Part shown: in pieces, positions 9,256 to 19,742 of the stretch
How positions within the stretch are numbered: position 1 is the first letter of the stretch
Layout: the number at the start of each line of letters is the position of its first letter
Source of the DNA: Idiomarina sp.
GTDB taxonomy: Bacteria > Pseudomonadota > Gammaproteobacteria > Enterobacterales > Alteromonadaceae
NCBI GenBank assembly: GCA_022565355.1
Contig: JAIUMU010000001.1
Span: forward strand, 496,001 to 560,000
Length of the DNA stretch: 64,000 bases
Direction of reading: 5' to 3'
Notes under the pieces: generated by a model
The model's input: only the letters and a program-made list of their open reading frames with translations
Databases searched by the model: none
What the model was told of the DNA's origin: nothing
Program-made: the position numbers and the translations under genes

Positions 9256-11364
9256 TTATAATTGCCATTGCAGATTCGCCCAAAGTAAACGCCCTGGTTC
9301 ATTTACGCGATTTATCGGAAGATACCCCGATACCATTGCACCGCTTTTACTTAGGTGTTCGCTATAATTACGATTAAACAGATTGTCCATACCCACACTT
9401 AAGCGTAGTTGCGAACGCAACTGTTTATCCGCGCTAATTGAAACAACAGCAAAACCGGCGGTTTCGCTTAAATCAGTACCTACAATATTACCCTGGCCAA
9501 TCGCCACACGATGCTGTCGAGCTACCGCGCGAAGCAATCCATTTACAGACCAACTTTCGGCTGCATAGCGAGCACTTAATTTCATTTCTAACGGCGGTTG
9601 TTGTGCCAGCGCATTGCCATCTGTGGTGTTCTTCCCTCGAACATAAGCAACACTGCCATCAACTCGCCAACGTGAATTAAATGCATAGCCAATATCTAGC
9701 TCGCCGCCGTAGGTTTGTGCATCAACATTGCGAACACTCAGTAGCGGCTGCTCCACACCAGTAATATAATGTTGGTTATCGATGAGAATGTAATCGCTCA
9801 CCTGAGAAGCAAATAATGCTAATGAATGATTCCATGCAGCGAACGTTGCAATCCAACCAACATCAAGCTGTAACGTTTTTTCTGGTGCGGTATTGAAGGC
9901 GCTGCGGCTATCAGCACCGGCCCGGTTAGCACCGATAAGCTCCCAATAATCAGGGAAGCGCTCTACATACCCGGGGCCGATATACACACTACCGAAATCT
10001 GTAATTGCTTCATAGCGAACAAAACCACTGAACAATGTTTCGCTACGGCTAGTGTTCGCGGTTGGATTAATGTAGGTGTTACCGTTTTGCCGTATTTGCT
10101 GCCGATAATCATTCGCTGTCCAAAAATCACTTCGGGCTCCCCATATCCATTCACCATTACCAAACTCGTTTGCCGCTACTGGAATGCGATGTTCAAGAAA
10201 TACACCAACTTGAGTAAAGTCAGCATCTTTCATAAACGCCATCGTTTCATAGGGCATCATCGCTTGATTCATACTATTGCGAACTCGATGCGCATTCACT
10301 TGCGTATCAACGCCTAGCTCCAAACGCTGTAAATTCGAAGGCTCTAGCACAGCACTTAAGCGCCCTCCTCGAGTGCGCCGATCTGGGTTGCTTGCAGCTT
10401 GGTTTGGCATCATCATTGTGGCGCTGAATTCCCGTAACGAATAATTATCCATTACGTGATCGATGTAGTTATAGAAGAGTTGCCCTGTTAGTTCAGCAAC
10501 TAAAGGCGATACATTGCGTTGTGCGTAGCGAACACCGATGCTTTCCCGGGCAAACTTTACGCCATCCATAGCGCGATCTGCGTATGCTGCCTCACCATCA
10601 CTTACACCGAGTGAAACACTTAAAATAGTATCTTCGTTGGGTGTATAACCAAAGGTTGCTTGTCCACTCCAGCGCTCGTATGCTGAGTGTATCCGCGTGC
10701 CCGAACCATCTTTATAATCTCGGCTGGTTGCTGATGTCGCGTTAATTCGGGTAAACCCTAAGGAATTGCCGAAGGTAACATCGGCATTCATATCAAAGCG
10801 GCCAAATTCAGCTAGAGTACTGCTAAGGAACGTCCGAGTTGTTGGTGCTGGATAGTATTCCCACTCTCGTTCAAAGCGCACAGTAGCCGCACTACTACCC
10901 GGGCCATTGGTAACATTTTGTGGCCCTTTTAGTACTACCATACGATCATACGATTGCGGGGTAATATAGGCGGTAGGCGGATCCATACGATTGCCGCAAC
11001 CACCTAGCAATGTTTCACCATCTGCAAGAATGTTGATTCGTGATGCTGCCATTCCCCGAAATAGCAAATCGCCACTCGCACCGCCTTTACGGATAGTGCT
11101 GAAACCTGCTATTGATTTCAGATAATCGGCAGCATCATGAGCGGGCAGCGGTTGGCGAATATGCTTCGGGTTTGCTACTACCACAAGAGGCTGTTCCATG
11201 GCCTCGCCCACAACGATAATGCGCTCCATCTCCGGTTTATCAGTTGGCGCTGCGAGCGGTTCATCCAATTCTGAAGCATTAGGTGAGCTTGGAGCTTGAG
11301 CTAAGGTATTGGAGTTAAAAGCGAGGGTACCCAATACAGCAAGGGTTATAGCATTGAAGCGCAT
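9256..11364 (-). CDS. TonB-dependent copper receptor, OprC/NosA type
   Basis: This outer-membrane beta-barrel receptor has about 702 residues. A signal peptide ends near LAQA. A TonB-box-like stretch (RIIVVGE) and a plug domain with DYLKSIAGFSTIRKGGASGDLLFRG follow. The family mark is GGCGNRMDPPTAYI. It corresponds to the CxxxM copper site of Pseudomonas OprC, here Cys125 and Met129. The barrel is complete and ends ...LLWANLQWQL with the usual aromatic end after a NLFNRNYSEH block. It should import copper, or a copper-loaded ligand, using TonB energy. ATG at 11364 is preferred because GGGA lies 7 bases before it. ATG at 11370 is too close. No Fur box was seen upstream. Confidence 0.87.
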   Translation of the reverse strand: MRFNAITLAVLGTLAFNSNTLAQAPSSPNASELDEPLAAPTDKPEMERIIVVGEAMEQPLVVVANPKHIRQPLPAHDAADYLKSIAGFSTIRKGGASGDLLFRGMAASRINILADGETLLGGCGNRMDPPTAYITPQSYDRMVVLKGPQNVTNGPGSSAATVRFEREWEYYPAPTTRTFLSSTLAEFGRFDMNADVTFGNSLGFTRINATSATSRDYKDGSGTRIHSAYERWSGQATFGYTPNEDTILSVSLGVSDGEAAYADRAMDGVKFARESIGVRYAQRNVSPLVAELTGQLFYNYIDHVMDNYSLREFSATMMMPNQAASNPDRRTRGGRLSAVLEPSNLQRLELGVDTQVNAHRVRNSMNQAMMPYETMAFMKDADFTQVGVFLEHRIPVAANEFGNGEWIWGARSDFWTANDYRQQIRQNGNTYINPTANTSRSETLFSGFVRYEAITDFGSVYIGPGYVERFPDYWELIGANRAGADSRSAFNTAPEKTLQLDVGWIATFAAWNHSLALFASQVSDYILIDNQHYITGVEQPLLSVRNVDAQTYGGELDIGYAFNSRWRVDGSVAYVRGKNTTDGNALAQQPPLEMKLSARYAAESWSVNGLLRAVARQHRVAIGQGNIVGTDLSETAGFAVVSISADKQLRSQLRLSVGMDNLFNRNYSEHLSKSGAMVSGYLPINRVNEPGRLLWANLQWQL

Positions 11365-11457
11365 ATTCATTTCCCAATCATGAAAAGGTTATTGTTATGC
11401 GCGAAAGAATAAATAGGTACGTGGCGAAATAAAATTAGGCATACTGCCGCATGCGAT

Positions 11458-11757
11458 TTATTGGTCTTTCTGTTCGTACTCCATTAACAATATGGTTAAA
11501 TAAATCTTGGTGGGTAAAGAAAGCACGATTCCTAGTGCACTAAGTGCCGCTCCTAACATGTAGCCCCGATGATCGATGTGATCGTTGATAAAGGTTGCGC
11601 TTAGAATGATATGGCCGATGATCAACAAACACACCCCAACCACCATGCATAGTTTGAGAATCAGCATTAAGCGCTGATCGGCAGCTTGGTTGGCTGCTGA
11701 ATTTTCTTGCGGAGCTTTATTATCTTGCGGAGCTCTATTTTGCTGCAGGTTAGCCAT
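11458..11757 (-). CDS. Two-TM membrane protein of unknown function
   Basis: A 99-residue protein. The N-terminal 27 residues are hydrophilic, rich in Gln, Asn and Ala, and contain the repeat APQDNK-APQENS. Two transmembrane helices follow (about residues 30-54 and 66-92), and the C-terminus is charged (MEYEQKDQ). The family is not recognised. It lies between the acyl-CoA synthetase and the copper receptor on the same strand with gaps of 78 and 93 bases, so it could be cotranscribed with either. Confidence 0.6.
   Translation of the reverse strand: MANLQQNRAPQDNKAPQENSAANQAADQRLMLILKLCMVVGVCLLIIGHIILSATFINDHIDHRGYMLGAALSALGIVLSLPTKIYLTILLMEYEQKDQ
11705..11740 (-). repeat. 18-bp tandem duplication in the small membrane protein gene
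   Basis: Two adjacent copies (11705-11722 and 11723-11740) of a TCTTGCGGAGCT-led 18-mer differ at two positions. They encode a six-residue repeat near the N-terminus, so the frame is preserved. Confidence 0.8.
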
Positions 11758-11835
11758 CGCTATATCCTATAAGTGTTCGCTAATGAGCATCGCATATCGC
11801 TACCACGTATCACTTGATCGGCATCAATAAGGGAG

Positions 11836-13662
11836 TTAAAAGCGGCGCTGGCCACCTTCAATTTCAGCAAGAATTTGTGGATTCAGCGGTTGGTAACCAA
11901 GGCTTCGATCAAGTAACACAAAAACGGTATCATTGTCCCCTTCAGGTTTATAGCCTTGTTGCTTCAGTTCAGTTTTCTTAATTTTAAACGTACCTGTTGT
12001 TTCGTGGTACGCAGCCAGTTTACGCAAGCGCACAAACAAGGGCACGGCATAATCGGGAAGGCGCTTACGGAGATGTTCATAGAAGAGCTGAGGGTTAAAT
12101 GGCTTATCTTGATTGAGGATCAGCGATACCATTCCAGCGCGCCCATCCGCATTCGGCACTTCTACGCCGTATACTACCGCTTCAATTACATCAGCAATGC
12201 TGTGAATTTGTGCTTCAACTTCTGTAGTGGCCACATTTTCTGCTTTCCAACGAAAGGTATCGCCTACCCGATCAATAAACGCGATATGCCGAAAGCCCTG
12301 CTGTTGCACAATGTCACCTGTATTAAACCAACAATCGCCTTGCTTAAACACATTGCGCATTAATTTGGCTTCACTCGCCGCCTGATTAGTATAGCCATCA
12401 AAGGGAGCCTTATTAGAAACTTCCGCAAGCAAGAGCCCTATTTCGCCTTTGCCAACGGGTTGCAAATGCCCACGCTGATTCATTACCGGTTGCTCGTTAT
12501 CCACATCGAATTCCACCACGGCAAATTTCATTGGCGAAAAACCAACAGTACGCTTTAAGTTGAAGGCATTTACAAAGCCGATATTGCCCTCACTAGCACC
12601 GTAAAGTTCACAAATCCGGGAAATACCGAAGCGATGCTGAAAAGCATCCCATATTTCTGCGCGTAAGCCATTCCCCACTACTGCGCGCACATTATGCGTT
12701 TTCTCTAAGGGAGTTTCAGGCTGATTCAGCAGGTAGCGGCATAACTCGCCAATATAGGTGAAACACGTAGCCTGATGATAATGAATATCCGGCCAAAACT
12801 GCGAAGCACTAAATCTCTCGGCGATCGCCAAGCCAGAACCGGTAAGTACTACCGAGCTTAACGCGATGGAAAGTGCGGTGTTGTGGTAAAACGGCAAACA
12901 ACAATACTGCACATCATTTTTACCTAAGCCGAGCGCCATGCGGCCAAACCCTAACCCCGCCTTATACCAACGGAGGTGGGTCATTGCCGCAGCTTTTGGC
13001 AATCCCGTGGTACCCGAGGTAAATACGTAAAAGCAGTTTTCTCCAAGCCTAATGTGCGCCGTTTGCGGTGGGTTCTCCTTGCTCGCTGAAGTACATAGTT
13101 CAGCTAAATTAGCATAACCCTGCGCACTTCCCCCCATAACAAAGCATTGTGGCGCACTATCCTCAGAAACTTCTCTAAGCGATGGTTGCGCTGAATTCAC
13201 TGCTTCAGCAAACTCCTCGGCGATAATAACCATGGCTGGCTGCAATACCGAAAAACTATGCCCCAATACCGCATCACGCTGCTTATAATTGACCATTCCA
13301 GCAACCGCACCCAACTTATTCACTGCAAAAGCACAGGCCAACTGCTCAGGGCTGTTCTTGAACATCAATGCCACGCATTGCCCTTTCTGTAAGCCTCGCG
13401 CCTGTAAAGTGTGAGCAATTTGATTTACCCACGCATTAAATTCCGCATAGGTATAAGTACGCTCTGCAAAGCGCAAGAATATGCGCTCGGGAAAGCGTTG
13501 CGCGGCGCGTTGCAAGAAAAGTCCGGTAGATCCAATTTGATGATGCTTAGCGCGTTTTATCGCTATATTTACAGCAATAAAAGTAGGTAACCGCGGTAAC
13601 ATTTTTATCACCGCAGTGCTGATGTCTTGCCATGTATGGCTATTATTATAATGTTTTGCCAT
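11836..13662 (-). CDS. Long-chain acyl-CoA synthetase, FadD6/FATP type
   Basis: A 608-residue AMP-binding enzyme of the group related to eukaryotic fatty-acid transport proteins and mycobacterial FadD6. It activates long or very long chain fatty acids to acyl-CoA. Visible motifs are YVFTSGTTGLPKAA (ATP loop), ELYGASEGNIGFVN, and FNTGDIVQQQGFRHIAFIDRVGDTFRWKAENVAT, which is characteristic of this group. The C-terminal ETTGTFKIKKTELK holds the catalytic lysine region. ATG at 13662 is chosen over the adjacent GTG at 13665. It follows ubiG on the same strand with a gap of 41 bases, so the two may share a transcript, though the functions are unrelated. Confidence 0.88.
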   Translation of the reverse strand: MAKHYNNSHTWQDISTAVIKMLPRLPTFIAVNIAIKRAKHHQIGSTGLFLQRAAQRFPERIFLRFAERTYTYAEFNAWVNQIAHTLQARGLQKGQCVALMFKNSPEQLACAFAVNKLGAVAGMVNYKQRDAVLGHSFSVLQPAMVIIAEEFAEAVNSAQPSLREVSEDSAPQCFVMGGSAQGYANLAELCTSASKENPPQTAHIRLGENCFYVFTSGTTGLPKAAAMTHLRWYKAGLGFGRMALGLGKNDVQYCCLPFYHNTALSIALSSVVLTGSGLAIAERFSASQFWPDIHYHQATCFTYIGELCRYLLNQPETPLEKTHNVRAVVGNGLRAEIWDAFQHRFGISRICELYGASEGNIGFVNAFNLKRTVGFSPMKFAVVEFDVDNEQPVMNQRGHLQPVGKGEIGLLLAEVSNKAPFDGYTNQAASEAKLMRNVFKQGDCWFNTGDIVQQQGFRHIAFIDRVGDTFRWKAENVATTEVEAQIHSIADVIEAVVYGVEVPNADGRAGMVSLILNQDKPFNPQLFYEHLRKRLPDYAVPLFVRLRKLAAYHETTGTFKIKKTELKQQGYKPEGDNDTVFVLLDRSLGYQPLNPQILAEIEGGQRRF

Positions 13663-13703
13663 CACTTCGTTTCGTTGCTAGTTATTGGTTCGTTGTTGGA
13701 ACG

Positions 13704-14462
13704 CTAGCGCACGTAAAATTGCATGTAATTCACATTCGGCTTTGCCGTAATCCGCCATTTTTGCAGAATGGGATTAAAAGCGAAGCCGCGTTGCTGCTTA
13801 ACTTGCATGCCGTATTTCGCCAGCATTACCGCTAATTCTTTCGGTTTAATAAAGAAACGCCAATCATGTGTTCCTTTAGGTAACATTTTTAGCACATACT
13901 CAGCACCAACAATAGCCACTAAAAACGATTTTATACTACGATCTAAGGTTGCCATTACTAGTAGGCCTTTCGGCGCCACTAAACGCGCGCAAGTAGCCGC
14001 GAGTGCTTGTTGATCTGGCACATGCTCTATTACTTCCGTATTTAGCACTACATCGAATTGTGCATCGCTCGGCAAATCTTCTGCTAACGCATGTTCGTAA
14101 TGCACCGCTACGTTGCTTTCTGCTGCATGAGCTTTCGCCACCTGCACATTCATTTCGCTACCATCAACCCCGGTAACATCAGCTCCTAGATGCGCAAGCG
14201 GTTCACAAATTAAGCCGGCACCGCAACCAATATCTAAAACACGCAACCCCGAAAGTGGCTTTTCAGCAGCTAAATCGCGCTCGAAATGCTCCGCTATACC
14301 ACGAATAATGGTATTCACGCGCGCTTCATTGAACTCCAGTACGCGCTTAAACTTGCCTTCTGGGTTCCACCATTCTTGTGCTAGTGCATTAAATTTTGCT
14401 AGCTCATCTGCCTGCATTTGCTCTGCGCTATCAATAAATTGTTTATTACTCTTATCGAGCAT
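13704..14462 (-). CDS. ubiG: Ubiquinone biosynthesis O-methyltransferase UbiG
   Basis: A 252-residue class I SAM-dependent methyltransferase that carries out both O-methylations of ubiquinone synthesis. After FNALAQEWWNPEGKFKRVLEFNEAR come motif I VLDIGCGAGLICEPLA and VTGVDGSEMNV. The motif NTEVIEHVPD and then KGTHDWRFFIKPKEL are typical of UbiG. Length fits the family (E. coli UbiG is 240 aa). GGGGGC lies just before the ATG. In many relatives ubiG sits near gyrA or a phosphoglycolate phosphatase gene, but here it precedes an acyl-CoA synthetase gene. Confidence 0.93.
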   Translation of the reverse strand: MLDKSNKQFIDSAEQMQADELAKFNALAQEWWNPEGKFKRVLEFNEARVNTIIRGIAEHFERDLAAEKPLSGLRVLDIGCGAGLICEPLAHLGADVTGVDGSEMNVQVAKAHAAESNVAVHYEHALAEDLPSDAQFDVVLNTEVIEHVPDQQALAATCARLVAPKGLLVMATLDRSIKSFLVAIVGAEYVLKMLPKGTHDWRFFIKPKELAVMLAKYGMQVKQQRGFAFNPILQKWRITAKPNVNYMQFYVR

Positions 14463-14612
14463 AATGCCCCCGTGTATACTTAAATCCTTGCGTTGTTAAA
14501 GCAACGCTTGTTATATCTCACTACTTTAGAACAGTAATGTACTGAATAATATTACCCATAATGGTTCTCAATACTGTTGTTTCATCATACGCAAACCGCT
14601 TGGAATTAGCCC

Positions 14613-15323
14613 ATGCAGCTTACTAGTAATGCCATTCTTGCAGAACACCCGGATTTTTATGTTATCAACAAGCCATCGGGCATAGGAATGCATACCGAGG
14701 AAAATGAACTGGGCATCATAGTGCAGCTACAACAGTTACTCGCCACTAATCCAAGTGCAGCCCCCCTTTTTCCCGTTCATCGGCTCGATAAAGGCACTAG
14801 CGGTTTACTGTTAGTAGCCCGCAATAAAGCAGCAGCTGCAACATTTGGCGCACTGTTTAATGAACATGCGATCGAGAAATACTATATTGCTATTGGTGGC
14901 CATAAGCCGAAAAAGAAGCAAGGGCTAATTCAAGGCGATATGGCGAAAAGCCGGAATGGCAGTTACAAGCTATTACGAAGCGCGGAGAATCCTGCGCGTA
15001 CCCATTTTTTTAGCCACACCATTGCCGATAATAGTATTCCTGACATACATGCACGTTTGTATATTCTTAAACCAAGCACTGGCCGAACGCATCAACTTAG
15101 AGTGGCGTTAAAAAGCATCGGCGCAGCAATCTTGGGCGATACACGATACGCAGGAGAGCCTGCAGCGCGTTTAATGCTGCACGCAAGTGCGTTACGCTTC
15201 CAATGGAATGGTGAGCCACAGTGCTATGTATGTTCACCTGAGCAGAGTAACGATTTTGTAGCTATCGATTGGCAACAATTCCCACTCATCCAATCACCGT
15301 GGCTTTATCATTGGCCAAAGTAG
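14613..15323 (+). CDS. RluA-family RNA pseudouridine synthase (short form)
   Basis: A 236-residue pseudouridine synthase that isomerises uridine in rRNA or tRNA. The catalytic aspartate lies in HRLDKGTSGLLLVA. Supporting motifs are VINKPSGIGMH near the start, KYYIAIGG and PSTGRTHQLRVALKSIGAAILGDTRYAG. There is no S4 domain, and the length matches the short RluA-like group rather than RluC/RluD. The target RNA cannot be told from sequence. Divergent from ubiG and followed by a strong terminator. Confidence 0.85.
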   Translation: MQLTSNAILAEHPDFYVINKPSGIGMHTEENELGIIVQLQQLLATNPSAAPLFPVHRLDKGTSGLLLVARNKAAAATFGALFNEHAIEKYYIAIGGHKPKKKQGLIQGDMAKSRNGSYKLLRSAENPARTHFFSHTIADNSIPDIHARLYILKPSTGRTHQLRVALKSIGAAILGDTRYAGEPAARLMLHASALRFQWNGEPQCYVCSPEQSNDFVAIDWQQFPLIQSPWLYHWPK

Positions 15324-15367
15324 CCATGCCATCGCATTGCCTTCAGCATATTATTCTCGCGGCATAA

Positions 15368-15395
15368 AAAAACGCTCACCAAGGTGAGCGTTTTT
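15368..15395. terminator. Bidirectional terminator between pseudouridine synthase gene and katG
   Basis: Inverted repeat AAAAACGCTCACC/GGTGAGCGTTTTT with a minimal loop lies between the convergent genes. A and T runs flank both sides. Confidence 0.9.
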
Positions 15396-15414
15396 GCTAA
15401 CGAACAGAAGGTGA

Positions 15415-17696
<2,282 letters not shown>

Positions 17697-17794
17697 CAGC
17701 GCGGATGCATCCCTACCAATCTAAAATATCGTTTGCGCTAATTTATTTTTCCTTAAAAAACAGATTAATGATGCCTTTTTAGGTATACCGCTGA

Positions 17795-19570
17795 TCACAG
17801 CCACTCGTTCTCAATGCTAAACCAACTATCGTCCTGCTCTTTTAATCGTTGCAAGTGCACCTCGGCTTCGGCCAATTCCCAGCGCATAAAGTAGCGTGCA
17901 GCAGCAATCTTGCCTTGCACGAACTCTGGCGCAAGCGCTTTATTCGCAAGTGCTTTCACCGCCATTTCCAACCACAACCACCCCACTACATATTTGCCCA
18001 TTACATCTAAATACACCGATGCATTCGCGAGTGTTTTTTCAGCGTCGCCGCCGAGTAGCGCTTGGCCTAGCTCAAGGGTAGTTTCCATGTAGGGCTTTAA
18101 GGCAACTTGATAGCGTTTTACTAGTTCACCCAACTCAGGATATGCGCTGGCCGCCATTAGCGTATTCTGAATTCTACCCAAGAGTAGCTTTTGCCCCTTC
18201 GCTTCATGTTGCCATAGCTTACGGCCCAATAAATCCAGGCCCTGAATCCCGTGGGTACCCTCATGAATTGGGTTTAACCGATTGTCGCGGTAGCACTGTT
18301 CAACAGGATACTCCCGGATGTAGCCTGCACCGCCTAACACTTGAATGGCTAAATCATTTGCGCGTGGGCCATAAAATGAAGGATACGATTTAACGATGGG
18401 AGTAAGTAAATCTAACAAAATACCACTCTCTGCATCGCCGCCGGCTTCATGTTCATCTACCAAGCGTGCAGCTAATAAACACAGCGCTAATGAACCCTCT
18501 ACATAGGCTTTTTGTTGCAATAACATCCGCCGCACATCGGCATGCTCGATAATAGCTATCGGTTTACTCTCTGGATCTTTGTTGCTCACGCGGCGCCCTT
18601 GCGGCCGCTCTTTTGCATAGGCCAACGATTCTAAATATCCACGGTAGCCTATCATCGCCGCACCAAGGCCAACGCCCACACGTGCCTCATTCATCATTTT
18701 AAACATGTACTGCAAGCCGCGGCCGGCTTCACCCACTAAATAGCCAACACAGTTACCTTGCTCACCAAATGACAACACCGTAGAGGTTGTACCTTTATAA
18801 CCCATTTTGTGCAGCAAACCAGCTAACTGCACATCGTTACGGGCGCCAATATCTCCAGCATCGGTTACTAAGAACTTCGGCACAATAAACATGGAAATAC
18901 CTTTTACACCCGCGGGTGCGCCTTCAATGCGCGCTAGCACTAAATGCACGATGTTCTCGGTAATATCTTGATCGCCACCCGAGATATACATCTTTTGCCC
19001 GCTTAGGCGGTACGTACCATCGGTATGCGGCTTCGCTTTCGTTGTTAAATCACCTAAAGAAGAACCTACATCCGGTTCGGTGAGCGCCATAGTGCCGGCA
19101 AAACGGCCACTGAACATGCCCGGCAGGAAATGCGCTTTTTGTTCTACGCTGCCAAAGGCTTGAATAACGTTGGCGGCGGCTGTAGTTAAGAATGGGTATG
19201 CCGCTGTAGCTGGATTAGCTGCCATAAAGTAACTGTTGCAGGCCATACTGAGTAGTGCTGGTAACTGCATACCACCCGCATCGTAATCATGCCGTGCCGA
19301 TAATAAACCTGATTCAGCATATTTCTGCCACGCCACTTTTACATCCGCAATTGTGGTAATCGTTTCGCCATCGAAAGTGGGCTCATTAGCATCTGCTTTG
19401 CTGTTGTGGGGCAAAAAATCGCTTTCCGCAATCTTCTCGGCCATTGCCAACACACTATTCATCGCTTCAGCATCATAATCTTGATAGCGATTAAATTCGG
19501 CTAACTTGCCCATCGCGAAAACATCATTCAACAAAAAGCTTAAATCAGTAGGGTTTACTAAGCGGCTCAT
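17795..19570 (-). CDS. Acyl-CoA dehydrogenase, DmdC-like
   Basis: A 591-residue flavoprotein of the long acyl-CoA dehydrogenase group with an extra C-terminal domain, the architecture of 3-methylmercaptopropionyl-CoA dehydrogenase (DmdC). FAD/substrate motifs include MALTEPDVGSSLGDL and YISGGDQDITENIVHLVLARIEGAP. The likely catalytic glutamate lies in NPIHEGTHGIQGLDLLGRK. The substrate could be a medium or long fatty acyl-CoA or a DMSP-derived thioester, and sequence alone does not decide. No dmdB or dmdD lies next to it, which weakens the DMSP reading. AGGA lies 8 bases before the ATG. Confidence 0.85.
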   Translation of the reverse strand: MSRLVNPTDLSFLLNDVFAMGKLAEFNRYQDYDAEAMNSVLAMAEKIAESDFLPHNSKADANEPTFDGETITTIADVKVAWQKYAESGLLSARHDYDAGGMQLPALLSMACNSYFMAANPATAAYPFLTTAAANVIQAFGSVEQKAHFLPGMFSGRFAGTMALTEPDVGSSLGDLTTKAKPHTDGTYRLSGQKMYISGGDQDITENIVHLVLARIEGAPAGVKGISMFIVPKFLVTDAGDIGARNDVQLAGLLHKMGYKGTTSTVLSFGEQGNCVGYLVGEAGRGLQYMFKMMNEARVGVGLGAAMIGYRGYLESLAYAKERPQGRRVSNKDPESKPIAIIEHADVRRMLLQQKAYVEGSLALCLLAARLVDEHEAGGDAESGILLDLLTPIVKSYPSFYGPRANDLAIQVLGGAGYIREYPVEQCYRDNRLNPIHEGTHGIQGLDLLGRKLWQHEAKGQKLLLGRIQNTLMAASAYPELGELVKRYQVALKPYMETTLELGQALLGGDAEKTLANASVYLDVMGKYVVGWLWLEMAVKALANKALAPEFVQGKIAAARYFMRWELAEAEVHLQRLKEQDDSWFSIENEWL

Positions 19571-19682
19571 TACTGCATCCTTTATTGTTACTGTGCGGCA
19601 TTATTTTTTGGCTCATGGTTTACTATTACAAATACTGCCACAACCACAGCGTAAACCCAATTTTTTAAACGGTCGTTTAAAC

Positions 19683-19711
19683 AAAAAACGCCCTACATAT
19701 TATGTAGGGCG
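19683..19711 (-). terminator. Terminator of the FecA-like receptor gene
   Basis: Perfect 10-bp stem CGCCCTACAT/ATGTAGGGCG with a 3-base loop. Read on the minus strand it is followed by six Ts, and it lies 32 bases past the receptor stop. Confidence 0.88.
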
Positions 19712-19742
19712 CTCCCTGATGTATTGCGAGTTGCTAATTTGC

